Notes: generated by a model not told the origin, from the letters alone. A stretch of DNA of 64,000 bases from Indolivaga alginatilytica (GCF_003201355.1 NZ_QICL01000012.1:1-64000); one strand, 5' to 3'; counted from the first letter of the stretch, positions 27,693-36,697 are shown. Numbers and translations are program-made.

Positions 27693-28826
27693 TTAGTGAC
27701 TATGACCGTGAGGAATTGCCCCCGATGCAGCAGCCAGCTTTATATGGTAAGCACCCTTGGTTACCACTTTATCTCCGGTTTTCAATCCTGATAGAATTTC
27801 GATATTCCTACCATCACTTGTTCCCGTTTTAATCTCTTGCTTTCTGTAATCATCAGCATTAACCTGAACATACACAAAAAACAAGCCTTGCGATTCCACT
27901 AAGGAGGATACAGGAATTGAAATTACATCGGGGCGTGATTTGCCAAGAAGAAACACTTCCACATAAGAACCTGCGATAATGTTTCCCACATTATTAAATT
28001 CAAAATTCACAGGTATATAAAAACCTTCGGTGGCACCTGCCGATTTTCCGTAAGAGATCAATCGTCCCTCTAAGTCCGACAACTGATAAATATGGCTATC
28101 GTAAGGCGTTCTGAAATTAGCTGATGTAACATTACCCAACGATTGGTAATAGCGTTCCGAAACATCTGCCCGAAGCTGTAACTTTCTGTTTTGGGTAATT
28201 CTGAATAAGGGTTGTCCCACTTCAACATATTCCCCTTCGTTCACCAACTTGGTTTTGATAAATCCATTTATAGAAGATGATATTACTGCTCCTCCACCAG
28301 CTCTGTTTTTAGAGTAAGACTGATAGGATACTTTTGCATTTTCGTAATTTAGCTTAGCTTCATTGTATTCTTTTTCCGAAATAAGTTTATCAACAATCAA
28401 AGATTCTGCACGTTGAAACTCCTTCTCGGCTATTGCATACGCCGCATTGGCTCTTACGCCCGGGTCTCCATCGGGAAGATTTTGAGAAGAGATAGTCAAC
28501 AATGTCTCTCCGCTTTTTATTGAAAGACCTTCACTTAACGAATTTCTATTCAACTTAACAATACCGTTTGCCGTAGCCGATACAACGACTTCATCTCCCG
28601 GAGCCGATAGAATCTGCCCACTGGTTTTAATGATTTCATGAAACATTCCCGATTCTACTGTAACAGTCTTCAAACCTATGGCTTTAGCCTGTTCCGCAGT
28701 AAAAACTATTTCATTAGAGTGATCTCCCCCGTCAGCTTTCACCTCATCGTGCGAGTGATCACCATGTCCGGAGCATCCCCAGCCTAAAATTAAAAGACTG
28801 AATATAAACAATATACTTTTTCTCAT
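27693..28826 (-). CDS. RND periplasmic adaptor lipoprotein (CzcB/CusB-like)
   Basis: 377 residues. N-terminal lipoprotein signal MRKSILFIFSLLILGWGC, then a His/Asp-rich segment (SGHGDHSHDEVKADGGDHS) likely to bind metal ions. Next come an HlyD-type lipoyl/hairpin region (EKEFQRAESLIVDKLISEKE), a beta-barrel, and a membrane-proximal domain with GLKTGDKVVTKGAYHIK. It bridges the inner-membrane pump and the outer-membrane channel and may hand metal to the pump. It is followed by the pump and channel genes on the same strand. The His-rich N-terminus points to a metal rather than a drug system. It ends with another His pair (PHGHSH). Confidence 0.92.
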   Translation of the reverse strand: MRKSILFIFSLLILGWGCSGHGDHSHDEVKADGGDHSNEIVFTAEQAKAIGLKTVTVESGMFHEIIKTSGQILSAPGDEVVVSATANGIVKLNRNSLSEGLSIKSGETLLTISSQNLPDGDPGVRANAAYAIAEKEFQRAESLIVDKLISEKEYNEAKLNYENAKVSYQSYSKNRAGGGAVISSSINGFIKTKLVNEGEYVEVGQPLFRITQNRKLQLRADVSERYYQSLGNVTSANFRTPYDSHIYQLSDLEGRLISYGKSAGATEGFYIPVNFEFNNVGNIIAGSYVEVFLLGKSRPDVISIPVSSLVESQGLFFVYVQVNADDYRKQEIKTGTSDGRNIEILSGLKTGDKVVTKGAYHIKLAAASGAIPHGHSH

Positions 28827-28921
28827 TTTTCTTCTTTTGATAAAAAAAAATACTCCTTAGCTCAAACGCTAAAGCATAAATGATACGTCAAACCAATGTT
28901 GACTAATAATAAATTAGGTAA

Positions 28922-29356
28922 TTATCCTACAAAAGAAGATACGGGAGGGGCTCTCAGACTCTTAATAGAGCCTGTAAAAGGTGAAGTATAATTATCAAAA
29001 TAAGGTATTTGTTTCCAATCAGTAGAATAGTATGGAAACTCTAAATGAAGATTACTTAATGGATAGATCAGACAATACACGGAAAGCAGATCCATTGAAT
29101 GAAGGCTATTATCATCATTCGAATCGTATTGACGCATAACAATCTGTTTCAGATCGCATTTATCAAGAGTATCTGAGCAATGATCTTTAGCATGTTTATG
29201 ATCTACCGACGAATGACATTTCAAACAATCAGTATTGCCTTCCTTTGTAATACACACAATCCCGTCGTGATGAAAATGAGGTAGAATAATGTGAACCTGT
29301 AAAAATATACAGGCTAACATCAGACATATTTGTATTATAAATTTCTTCTTATTCAT
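28922..29356 (-). CDS. Small His/Cys-rich exported protein (DUF6769-like) heading the metal efflux operon
   Basis: About 144 residues from the start I prefer, MNKKKFIIQICLMLACIFLQ. An in-frame ATG five codons upstream (29371) would be almost leaderless relative to the TACCTTTG promoter element at 29381-29388. A signal anchor is followed by HIILPHFHHDG, CLKCHSSVDHKHAKDHC and further His/Cys, looking like a metal-binding periplasmic domain. It resembles small His-rich proteins (DUF6769) commonly next to Bacteroidota heavy-metal exporters. The role is unknown; metal buffering or sensing in the periplasm is an inference. The gene is 95 nt upstream of the adaptor gene. Confidence 0.7.
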   Translation of the reverse strand: MNKKKFIIQICLMLACIFLQVHIILPHFHHDGIVCITKEGNTDCLKCHSSVDHKHAKDHCSDTLDKCDLKQIVMRQYDSNDDNSLHSMDLLSVYCLIYPLSNLHLEFPYYSTDWKQIPYFDNYTSPFTGSIKSLRAPPVSSFVG

Positions 29357-29380
29357 AATTGCTTCTACCACATCAGACTA

Positions 29381-29388
29381 CAAAGGTA
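29381..29388 (-). promoter_or_regulatory. Bacteroidota -7 element for the metal efflux operon
   Basis: CAAAGGTA on the + strand reads TACCTTTG on the - strand, a perfect TAnnTTTG. It is ~25 nt upstream of the preferred ATG of the His/Cys-rich protein. The -33 element is poorly conserved. Confidence 0.5.
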
Positions 29389-29439
29389 ATCATTTCAGCC
29401 TGCAACCAAGTTGCATTTATTAAAAAATAAGTAATCGAA

Positions 29440-29512
29440 CAGCCCCTCTTAGTCTCACCGAAGGGAAAAAAGCTCCCTCATAGTAGGAGAAGGTCGGGGT
29501 GAGGTGGTTCGG
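29440..29512. repeat. Hairpin-rich dispersed-repeat-like segment
   Basis: GC-richer island in an otherwise AT-rich 321-nt gap. CTCACC (29454-29459) pairs with GGTGAG (29498-29503), enclosing smaller GGGA/TCCC and CTCC/GGAG pairs. GTCGGGGTGAGGTGG-type strings are, to my knowledge, frequent intergenic repeats in Bacteroidota, but no second copy is in this window. Confidence 0.4.
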
Positions 29513-29599
29513 GTCAGGTTTACAAAAGCCACTAAAAACCAACTATTCGCACAAAATATTTTATGGTTTATTAGCTAGATAAATCTATTTTATTTTCTG

Positions 29600-29607
29600 T
29601 ATATTTG
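29600..29607 (+). promoter_or_regulatory. Bacteroidota -7 element for lgt
   Basis: TATATTTG, a perfect TAnnTTTG, 86 nt upstream of the lgt ATG. The region upstream is T-rich with no exact TTTG at the -33 position. Confidence 0.5.
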
Positions 29608-29692
29608 CGTCTTTAATAGTAATATGCCCTCTTTATAACATAATATCATCAGTATATTTAATAAAGAAGTCTGTTCTAATAACATTTATAGT

Positions 29693-30544
29693 ATGCTTGC
29701 TTTTATCACATGGGATGTTAGTCCTGAACTAGTTAATATTTTTGGACGGGAAATCCGCTGGTACGGATTATGTTGGGCAATAGGAGTACTTTGTACATCT
29801 TATGTGGTACAAAAAATGTACGAATCGGAGAAGCTCCCCGAAAAATGGTTCGACTCTCTTTTTGTGTATGTATTAATTGGTCTTATAATAGGTGCCCGAC
29901 TTGGACATTGTCTATTCTATGATCCGGGATATTATCTATCTCATCCGATCGAAATTCTCAAAATATGGGAAGGAGGCCTTGCCAGTCATGGTGGAGCTAT
30001 CGGGATGACTATCGGTATATGGCTTTTCTGCCGCAACGTCAGTAAAAAAAGTATTATATGGGCACTCGATCGCCTTATTGTAGGGGTCGCCATAGGAGCT
30101 GCTTTTATTCGCGTAGGAAATCTTATGAATTCCGAAATATACGGAGGCCCAACAACAATGCCTTGGGGATTCAATTTCGTAAGAGATAAGAGTTGGCACT
30201 TGCCTATTGTAGATGGCGGAGCAGGAGAATTACCTTGTCACCCGACACAGATATATGAAGCCCTCATCTATTTTGCGATATTTATTCTGACCATGTATAT
30301 GTTTTACAAAACAAGGGCTAAAGAAAAACAAGGTCTTATATTAGGTATTTCGTTAATCGGAATTTTCTTATCCCGATTCTTTATCGAATATATGAAAAAC
30401 GTACAAGAGCCTTTTGAAGTACAAATGAGAGCAAGCGTAGGTATTAATATGGGACAATTACTCAGTATACCCTTCATTTTATGGGGATTTTGGTTAGTAT
30501 ATAATGCCCTTAGAAACAAAGAACAAACTATCGATAAAAAATAA
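29693..30544 (+). CDS. lgt: Prolipoprotein diacylglyceryl transferase
   Basis: 283 residues with about seven membrane helices. Signatures seen: the catalytic-site segment SHGGAIGMTIGIWLF, the family motif IRVGNLMNSEIYG (Lgt pattern GRxGNFxNxExxG, here slightly varied), and the C-terminal RFFIEYMKN. Lgt moves a diacylglyceryl group from phosphatidylglycerol to the lipobox Cys of prelipoproteins in the inner membrane, the first step of lipoprotein maturation. This serves the several lipoproteins encoded in this window. It is a single-gene unit with its own TATATTTG promoter element. A GGTC-palindrome element begins at its stop codon. Confidence 0.96.
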   Translation: MLAFITWDVSPELVNIFGREIRWYGLCWAIGVLCTSYVVQKMYESEKLPEKWFDSLFVYVLIGLIIGARLGHCLFYDPGYYLSHPIEILKIWEGGLASHGGAIGMTIGIWLFCRNVSKKSIIWALDRLIVGVAIGAAFIRVGNLMNSEIYGGPTTMPWGFNFVRDKSWHLPIVDGGAGELPCHPTQIYEALIYFAIFILTMYMFYKTRAKEKQGLILGISLIGIFLSRFFIEYMKNVQEPFEVQMRASVGINMGQLLSIPFILWGFWLVYNALRNKEQTIDKK

Positions 30545-30637
30545 GGTCTCATATCTTTTTATTGCTTTGGTAAGTAATACAGCTATAGAAAGTTATAATC
30601 TGAAAAATATATCATTAAATACTTACTTTTACTTATT
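30543..30637 (+). repeat. GGTC-palindrome element, copy A (full length)
   Basis: Starts AAGGTCTCATATCTT TTTATTGCTTTGG (right palindrome arm partly lost) and ends in ATCATTAAATACTTACTTTT directly before the fprA ATG. About 95 bp; fills the whole lgt-fprA gap. Confidence 0.75.
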
Positions 30638-31840
30638 ATGTTAAAACCCATTCAAATAAAGGAAGACTTATACTATATTGGTGTTAATGACAGGACGAAG
30701 GCTTTATTCGAAAATTTATGGCCTCTCCCTAAAGGAGTATCGTATAATTCTTATTTAATTGTAGACCAAAAGACGGCACTATTCGACACTGTAGATATCT
30801 GTTATTCAGACATTTTTTTACAGAAATTAGAAACAGCACTAGACGGAAAAGAACTAAATTATTTAGTAATCAATCACATGGAACCCGATCACTCAGGTTC
30901 ACTAAGATTACTTAAAACCAAATATCCCAATATTCAAATTGTCGGCAACAAAAGAACTGCCGATATGGTAAGCGGATTTTATGGCATTACTGATGGTGTA
31001 TTAGTAATAGAAGACGGCGAACAGTTGAGCTTAGGTAAACACAACTTAGTGTTTTATCTGACACCAATGGTACACTGGCCCGAAACTATGATGACTTATG
31101 AAACAACCGAGAAAATGATCTTCTCAGGAGATGCATTCGGTACCTTCGGTACACTTGACGGTGGAATCACCGACAAACAATTACACCCGGAACGTTACTA
31201 TGATGAGATGGTACGCTATTACTCAAATGTGGTAGGTAAGTTCGGTTCTCCGGTTCAAAAAGCATTGCAAAAACTAGGTCACCTCGAAATCAATTATATT
31301 TGCTCTACTCATGGCCCTATCTGGACTATTCCCGAGCAAATAAGTAAAGTGATTTCGATCTATGACAAACTAAGTAAATACGAAGGCGATGAAGGTGTAG
31401 TTATAGCCTACGGAAGTATGTACGGAAATACCGAGCAAATGGCTGAGACAATAGCACTGGAATTGGCTCAACAAGGTATTAAAGAAATTATACTTCATAA
31501 TACATCTAAACGCTCTCACTCATATATTATTCGTGATATATTTAAGTATAAAGGTCTTATAATAGGATCTCCTACTTATAACAATAAATTGTTTCCCGAG
31601 GTAGCCACTCTTCTCGCAAAAATAGAAGAAAGAGATATGAAAAACAGATATTTCAGTTATTTCGGTTCATATACATGGGCAGGTGCAGCCATTAAACGCA
31701 TAGCACAATTTGCGGAAAGTACTAACTTTGAAATAATAGGTACCCCCGTAGAAATGAAACAATCGATGAGTCTCGAAACTTATGATGCTTGTATAGCTTT
31801 AGGTAAAACTATGGCTGACAGATTGATTCAAGACAGATAA
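30638..31840 (+). CDS. A-type flavoprotein (flavodiiron protein)
   Basis: 400 residues, the usual two-domain length. The N-terminal metallo-beta-lactamase-like domain carries the diiron ligand motif NHMEPDHSGS (HxExDH, ~residues 79-85) with further His in MVHWPETM and STHGPIW. The C-terminal flavodoxin domain begins ~255 with the FMN phosphate loop AYGSMYGNTEQMAE. Such enzymes reduce O2 and/or NO to water or N2O in the cytoplasm, taking electrons from rubredoxin or similar, and protect anaerobes. This fits the peroxide-defence genes elsewhere in the window. There is no rubredoxin or flavin-reductase extension, so a separate electron donor is required. Confidence 0.93.
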   Translation: MLKPIQIKEDLYYIGVNDRTKALFENLWPLPKGVSYNSYLIVDQKTALFDTVDICYSDIFLQKLETALDGKELNYLVINHMEPDHSGSLRLLKTKYPNIQIVGNKRTADMVSGFYGITDGVLVIEDGEQLSLGKHNLVFYLTPMVHWPETMMTYETTEKMIFSGDAFGTFGTLDGGITDKQLHPERYYDEMVRYYSNVVGKFGSPVQKALQKLGHLEINYICSTHGPIWTIPEQISKVISIYDKLSKYEGDEGVVIAYGSMYGNTEQMAETIALELAQQGIKEIILHNTSKRSHSYIIRDIFKYKGLIIGSPTYNNKLFPEVATLLAKIEERDMKNRYFSYFGSYTWAGAAIKRIAQFAESTNFEIIGTPVEMKQSMSLETYDACIALGKTMADRLIQDR

Positions 31841-31843
31841 TTG

Positions 31844-31921
31844 CAGTTAACAGTGAGCAGTCAACAATTATTAGTTTTATTTCTTGATAATTGTTGACTG
31901 CTCACTGTTGTCTGTTAACTG
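31844..31921. repeat. Long imperfect inverted repeat between fprA and dgt
   Basis: The left arm CAGTTAACAGTGAGCAGTCA + ACAATTAT is matched by its reverse complement on the right, which has a 7-nt insertion (ACAACAG) within it. The two arms are separated by 15 nt. One arm recurs alone at 60465-60492 after atpD, so this is a dispersed repeat; here it can also form a strong hairpin after fprA. Confidence 0.8.
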
Positions 31922-31929
31922 ATTTAATT

Positions 31930-33258
31930 ATGGAATGGCAAAAACTATTATCGTCTAAACGTTTTGGAATGGAAGAGTTTCATGACGAAAGACAACATGA
32001 TCGCTCCGATTTCCAAAGAGATTACGACCGCCTCATCTTTTCATCGCCTTTCAGAAGGCTTCAAAATAAAACTCAGGTATTTCCACTTCCGGGCAGTGTA
32101 TTTGTACATAATAGACTAACACACAGCCTAGAAGTATCTTCCGTCGGGCGATCTATCAGTTTGATGGTATCCAAGTCGCTACGTACCAAATACCCTGATT
32201 CTCCTGCTGCTTTTGAGGAAATAGGATCGATTGTTGCCGCTGCCTGCCTGGCTCACGATTTGGGTAATCCACCTTTCGGGCATTCGGGAGAAAAAGCCAT
32301 TGCCACTTATTTTTCGGAAGGTAAAGGACAACCTCTTTATCATGATATAGTAAAAGGAGACGGACGATGGGAAGACTTTATTAATTTCGATGGAAATGCA
32401 AACTCTATCCGCTTGTTAACTCATCAGTTTACAGGACGTAGAAAAGGAGGCTTTGCTATGACTTATTCCATGCTGGCTTCTATCATTAAATATCCCTTTT
32501 CATCAGAACTGGCACATGGTAAAGGTAAATTCGGGTTCTTTCAAGCAGAGGAGGCTGACGTAACAAAAATAGCCGACGAACTGGGAATACCTAAATTGCA
32601 GGAACAACCCCTTAGATTGGCTCGTTACCCGCTTGTTTACCTTGTAGAGGCTGCCGATGATATATGTTACAAGATTATGGACATTGAGGATGCTCATAAA
32701 CTACATATTCTGACAACTGAAAGAACAATAGAACTTTTTATGAATTTCTTTCCTCCCGAAAGGCAAGAAAAAATGAGAAGAACAATGCTGCTCGTAAACG
32801 ACGTTAATGAACAATTGGCTTATTTACGATCTAATGTAATAGGTTTGCTTGTAAATGAATGCGCTCAGGTATTCATAGACCACGAAGAAGAAATTCTTAA
32901 CGGAACGTTCAGTGGAGCTTTAATCAAACATATCCCTAACCTTTCAAGAGAAGCATATAAAACATGTACTGAATACAGTGTCAAATACATCTATAGGGCT
33001 AAAGATGTTCTGGATATAGAACTCGCAGGACATCGCATCATCGGATTACTATTGGATACATTGATGGATGCAATACGCGATCCGGACAAAGCTTATTCTC
33101 AACTTTTATTAAGAAGGGTTCCCGAGCAGTATGAGGTACAAGACCCCTCATTATATACTCGTGTATTGGCTATCTTAGATTATATATCGGGGATGACCGA
33201 TATTTATGCGTTAGATTTATATAGAAAAATTACAGGAATGAGTCTACCTGCCGTTTAA
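31930..33258 (+). CDS. dgt: dGTP triphosphohydrolase-like HD protein
   Basis: 442 residues from MEWQKLLSSKRFGMEEFHDE. A longer in-frame ATG at 31891 lies inside the inverted repeat and would add a non-conserved peptide, so I reject it. Signatures: RRLQNKTQVFPLPGSVFVHN, the HD-domain His in RLTHSLEVSSVGR, and CLAHDLGNPPFGHSGEKAI (HD plus conserved GNPPFGH). The enzyme hydrolyses dGTP (and possibly other dNTPs) to the deoxynucleoside and tripolyphosphate, affecting dNTP pools. The family contains several substrate subtypes, so the exact substrate is not certain. Confidence 0.9.
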   Translation: MEWQKLLSSKRFGMEEFHDERQHDRSDFQRDYDRLIFSSPFRRLQNKTQVFPLPGSVFVHNRLTHSLEVSSVGRSISLMVSKSLRTKYPDSPAAFEEIGSIVAAACLAHDLGNPPFGHSGEKAIATYFSEGKGQPLYHDIVKGDGRWEDFINFDGNANSIRLLTHQFTGRRKGGFAMTYSMLASIIKYPFSSELAHGKGKFGFFQAEEADVTKIADELGIPKLQEQPLRLARYPLVYLVEAADDICYKIMDIEDAHKLHILTTERTIELFMNFFPPERQEKMRRTMLLVNDVNEQLAYLRSNVIGLLVNECAQVFIDHEEEILNGTFSGALIKHIPNLSREAYKTCTEYSVKYIYRAKDVLDIELAGHRIIGLLLDTLMDAIRDPDKAYSQLLLRRVPEQYEVQDPSLYTRVLAILDYISGMTDIYALDLYRKITGMSLPAV

Positions 33259-33348
33259 GGTCGCAGACCTTTTTATTGCTTTGGCTGGGCTTAACAAATA
33301 GAGGCTGTTATGTCGATAAAATATCGCATTAAATATTTAACACTACTT
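33257..33348 (+). repeat. GGTC-palindrome element, copy B (full length)
   Basis: AAGGTCGCAGACCTT plus TTTATTGCTTTGG at the left. An inner hairpin CGATA/TATCG lies around 33314-33326, and the tail ATTAAATATTTAACACTACT runs into the end of the following - strand gene. It lies between convergent genes, so this copy cannot be a promoter. Confidence 0.75.
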
Positions 33349-33937
33349 AATATTTTCGGATTATCGGTTTCATTTCTTTTATGAGGTAAGTATCGTCAAT
33401 AGCATAGTATTGCTTATTACGAATTAGTCCCGTTGGTTTTATCAGATTCCGATGGACGGCGTTATTTACCGAAATAGCAATTAACTCGGTACAATATACT
33501 TTTTCGTCAGAGCTATTGTCAAAATCGAGATCGAAAGGCGTTTCCTTAGTCAAATATTGAGTAGCAACATAAACGATAGAATCTCTCACTATTTGTGTTG
33601 TATCTAATCTATAAATTCCCCAAGTTGATATATCTTTCAGAAAAGTATTTAGTTCCTCTTTTCTGACACCTCCTATTCCCGTAAATTCACTTGCCTCAGA
33701 ATGTATTACATATACTTGGCTGCTGTCTATAACGATAATACCGCCATGGGAATACAACTGTTCTTTATTTGATGATTTTCTAAAATAATCAGAAAAGAAT
33801 CCATTCCCATGACGATATACAATATCTCCATTTTGAAGCTCCTGAGTGTTTAAACCTTTATTATTGATTTTCTCATTCTTATGACAACCGAATAATAATA
33901 GTAACAAGCTTAACAAAAACACTTTAAGTGTATCCAA
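33347..33937 (-). CDS. YiiX/YebB-like permuted papain-fold lipoprotein
   Basis: 196 residues. Lipoprotein signal MDTLKVFLLSLLLLLFGC (lipobox LFGC). The mature part has LQNGDIVYRHGNGFFSDYF, then the catalytic His in YSHGGIIV and the Cys in VYCTELIA. This is the His-then-Cys order of the circularly permuted NlpC/P60-like YaeF/YiiX family (C92). These proteins may be amidases or lipid/peptidoglycan hydrolases in the envelope; the substrate is unknown. The last codons overlap a GGTC-palindrome element. The next - strand gene upstream is another small lipoprotein. Confidence 0.8.
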   Translation of the reverse strand: MDTLKVFLLSLLLLLFGCHKNEKINNKGLNTQELQNGDIVYRHGNGFFSDYFRKSSNKEQLYSHGGIIVIDSSQVYVIHSEASEFTGIGGVRKEELNTFLKDISTWGIYRLDTTQIVRDSIVYVATQYLTKETPFDLDFDNSSDEKVYCTELIAISVNNAVHRNLIKPTGLIRNKQYYAIDDTYLIKEMKPIIRKY

Positions 33938-34006
33938 CTATTTACTCTATATATTTAAATAATAACCGGTGATCACACTTACCAAGCTAATAAAAAGGTT
34001 TGTGCC

Positions 34007-34351
34007 TTATTTACCCATTGTAACTTTCCATTCACCATCTCGTCTCACTAAGTTGAGCTCTTCCTGATTACCCTGAGGCGATATATAAGTAACCCAAGCT
34101 ATTGTATCTCCTACAATTGAATCCTTAATCATCTCAAACTTAAAGTCCGGATATTTAGGTAGAGCATCACCCGACATTTGAGTTGCCATATCCAAAAGAG
34201 AGGCAGTACCCGCTGTCATGTATTTTTTAGCTTCCTCCGTATCACCCTTAGCCATGCTTTCAGTGAATTTTTCGGCAGCGACTTTCGGTGAATTGCTGTT
34301 ACAAGAAACAAAAGCAACCGAAACGAATAATAGTAATACTATTTTTTTCAT
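34007..34351 (-). CDS. DUF4878-type small lipoprotein
   Basis: 114 residues. MKKIVLLLFVSVAFVSCNSN is a lipoprotein signal (lipobox FVSC). A helix-rich first half (KVAAEKFTESMAKGDTEEAKKYM) is followed by a beta-sheet half ending in NLVRRDGEWKVTMGK. This is the NTF2-like DUF4878/SnoaL-like plan common in Bacteroidota lipoproteins. The function is unknown. It lies between the YiiX-like gene and the malic enzyme gene with spacers that suggest separate transcription. Confidence 0.75.
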   Translation of the reverse strand: MKKIVLLLFVSVAFVSCNSNSPKVAAEKFTESMAKGDTEEAKKYMTAGTASLLDMATQMSGDALPKYPDFKFEMIKDSIVGDTIAWVTYISPQGNQEELNLVRRDGEWKVTMGK

Positions 34352-34374
34352 AAATATCTATTTTGAGGTCATAG

Positions 34375-34389
34375 ACCTTTTATTTTTTT
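34375..34389 (+). repeat. GGTC-palindrome element, copy C (core)
   Basis: GAGGTCATAGACCTT followed by TTATTTTTTTAGG in the gap between the DUF4878 lipoprotein and malic enzyme genes. The tail is too degenerate to call full length. On the + strand it could also act as a weak terminator. Confidence 0.6.
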
Positions 34390-34411
34390 AGGCAGATTAT
34401 GCTCTGATTAA

Positions 34412-36697
34412 TTAATTTGACGATTTACTCTCATATACAATTGCATCAATAACAGCTACCGTTGTCAGATTTATAATATCCCGCACCGAGCTTTCTATAT
34501 CCGTAAAATGTACAGGTTTATTCAAACCCATTTGAATTGGTCCTATTGTTTCACCCGATATACCCAAATCGACAAGCAATCTGCTTACTACATTTGCCGA
34601 GCTTAAATTAGGAAATATAAGTGTATTTACATCCTTACCCTTCAATGTATTAAAAGGAAATGTTGTATCTCTTAATTCTTTGTTCAATGCAAAATTAACC
34701 TGCATTTCTCCATCAATTTCTATCTCCGGATTATTTTTATGCAAATAATCTACCGCTTGAGCAATGCTATGAGGACTTCCGTCTTTATCTGCTCCAAAGT
34801 TAGAAAAAGATAGCATTGCCATTATAGGATCGACATTAAAAAACTTCACTGCATTATGAGTCAATTTTGCAATATCAACCAAAGCATCCTTATTAGGCCA
34901 TCTGTTTATCAGCGTATCGGCAATAAAGAACGTACCCTTTTTAGTTTGCAGAATATGCATTGCTGCAAAATGATCGGTATCAGGACGTAGACCTATAACT
35001 TCTACCGCCTTTTGGGCAAACTCCTGATAATGGCTATACACACCCGTAATCAAAGAATCAGCTTCTCCGGTTTCAACCATCATCATACCGAAATAATTAC
35101 GGTCATTCATCTTTTCGAAGGCTTCGACATAAGTAATACCTTGTCTTTGTCTCTTTTCAGATAATAAACGTGCATACTTATCACGGCGGATATCTTCGGT
35201 AATCGCTCTATGGTTAATAATCTCAATACCTGAAATATTCAAATTATTCTCTTTAGCTATTCGCTGTATACGCTCTGCATTACCGATAAGAATAGGATAG
35301 CAGATCTCTTCGCTTTTAGTAAGGACAGCAGCCTTTATCATATTGATATGATTGCCTTCGCAGAACACTATTTTCTTTGGATTTTTTTTGGCTAAGCTGG
35401 TCAATTGTCTCATCAGTTTATTACTGTATCCCATCATCTCGGTCAACTTATTTTCATAGGCAGACCAATCTTCAATAGGTTTACGAGCAACCCCCGATTC
35501 TATAGCAGCTTTAGCAACCGCAATAGATACAGCAGTCAATAAACGAGGGTCTAATGGCTTGGGAATAAAATAATCTCGTCCGAATATAGTACGTTGAAGC
35601 CCGTAAGCAGCATTTACAACATCGGGAACCGATTCTTTTGCCAAATTAGCCAGAGCTTTTACGGCAGCCAACTTCATTTCCTCATTAATACCTTTGGCTC
35701 TCACATCCAAAGCACCACGAAATATATAAGGGAATCCCAGTACATTATTTACCTGATTAGGATAATCAGATCGTCCTGTTGCGAATATAACATCTTCTCT
35801 TGCTCCAACTGCATCGTCATAAGCAATCTCCGGATCAGGATTTGCCAAAGCAAATACAATCGGATTGTCATTCATCAATTTCAGCATATCGGGAGTTACC
35901 ACTCCGGCTTTAGAAAGTCCTAAGAAAACATCGGCGTCTTTCATTGCTTCAGTCAATGTAGAAATATCCCTATCGGTAGCAAAGAACTTCTTCTGATCAT
36001 CCAGATTTGTTCTGCTTGAAGATATTACACCTTTACTGTCGCACATTACCACATTCTCTTTACGCACTCCTAAGCTCATATACAATTTAGTACAAGCTAC
36101 GGCAGACGCTCCTGCACCACTCACTACAAGCTTTACTTCCTCTATCTTCTTTCCTGCAATTTCCAAGGCATTCAATAAAGCAGCAGACGAAATAATAGCT
36201 GTACCATGTTGATCGTCGTGCATAACAGGAATATCAAGCTCCTCTTTCAGTCGACGTTCTATTTCAAAACATTCAGGAGCTTTTATATCTTCGAGATTGA
36301 TTCCTCCAAAAGTTGGAGAAATAGCTTTTACAGTTTGGATGAATCTTTCAGGATCTTTTTCATCTACTTCTATATCAAATACATCTATGCCTGCAAATAT
36401 TTTAAAAAGCAATCCTTTACCTTCCATTACAGGCTTTCCTGCCAAAGCACCAATATCACCGAGCCCCAGTACTGATGTACCGTTTGATATAACTGCCACC
36501 AAATTACCTTTGATAGTATAATCGTATGCCGTATCCGGATCTTTTTCTATTTCGAGACAAGGTTCTGCTACACCCGGCGAATAGGCTAATGCCAAATCGG
36601 TTTGAGTACTATAAGGTTTGGTTGGAACCACCTCTATTTTTCCGGGTTTGCCCTTCGAGTGATAAAGCAAGGCTGCTTCTTTGGTAACTTTTCTCAT
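34412..36697 (-). CDS. maeB: NADP-dependent malic enzyme with phosphotransacetylase-like domain
   Basis: 761 residues, the length of MaeB-type hybrid malic enzymes. Residues ~1-420 are the malic enzyme part (YSPGVAEPCLEI, HDDQHGTAIISSAALLNALE, VVSGAGASAVACTKLY for nucleotide binding). Residues ~430-761 resemble phosphate acetyltransferase (FCEGNHINMIKAA, DSLITGVYSHY), usually regulatory rather than catalytic in this family. It converts malate to pyruvate and CO2 with reduction of NADP+ in the cytoplasm, supplying NADPH. A monocistronic unit is likely: its neighbours are a lipoprotein gene downstream and tpx, with its own terminator, upstream. Confidence 0.95.
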   Translation of the reverse strand: MRKVTKEAALLYHSKGKPGKIEVVPTKPYSTQTDLALAYSPGVAEPCLEIEKDPDTAYDYTIKGNLVAVISNGTSVLGLGDIGALAGKPVMEGKGLLFKIFAGIDVFDIEVDEKDPERFIQTVKAISPTFGGINLEDIKAPECFEIERRLKEELDIPVMHDDQHGTAIISSAALLNALEIAGKKIEEVKLVVSGAGASAVACTKLYMSLGVRKENVVMCDSKGVISSSRTNLDDQKKFFATDRDISTLTEAMKDADVFLGLSKAGVVTPDMLKLMNDNPIVFALANPDPEIAYDDAVGAREDVIFATGRSDYPNQVNNVLGFPYIFRGALDVRAKGINEEMKLAAVKALANLAKESVPDVVNAAYGLQRTIFGRDYFIPKPLDPRLLTAVSIAVAKAAIESGVARKPIEDWSAYENKLTEMMGYSNKLMRQLTSLAKKNPKKIVFCEGNHINMIKAAVLTKSEEICYPILIGNAERIQRIAKENNLNISGIEIINHRAITEDIRRDKYARLLSEKRQRQGITYVEAFEKMNDRNYFGMMMVETGEADSLITGVYSHYQEFAQKAVEVIGLRPDTDHFAAMHILQTKKGTFFIADTLINRWPNKDALVDIAKLTHNAVKFFNVDPIMAMLSFSNFGADKDGSPHSIAQAVDYLHKNNPEIEIDGEMQVNFALNKELRDTTFPFNTLKGKDVNTLIFPNLSSANVVSRLLVDLGISGETIGPIQMGLNKPVHFTDIESSVRDIINLTTVAVIDAIVYESKSSN

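Noticed and set aside
31891..31929. Upstream start for dgt
   Set aside because: The extra 13 codons lie inside a dispersed inverted repeat and do not look like dGTPase sequence.
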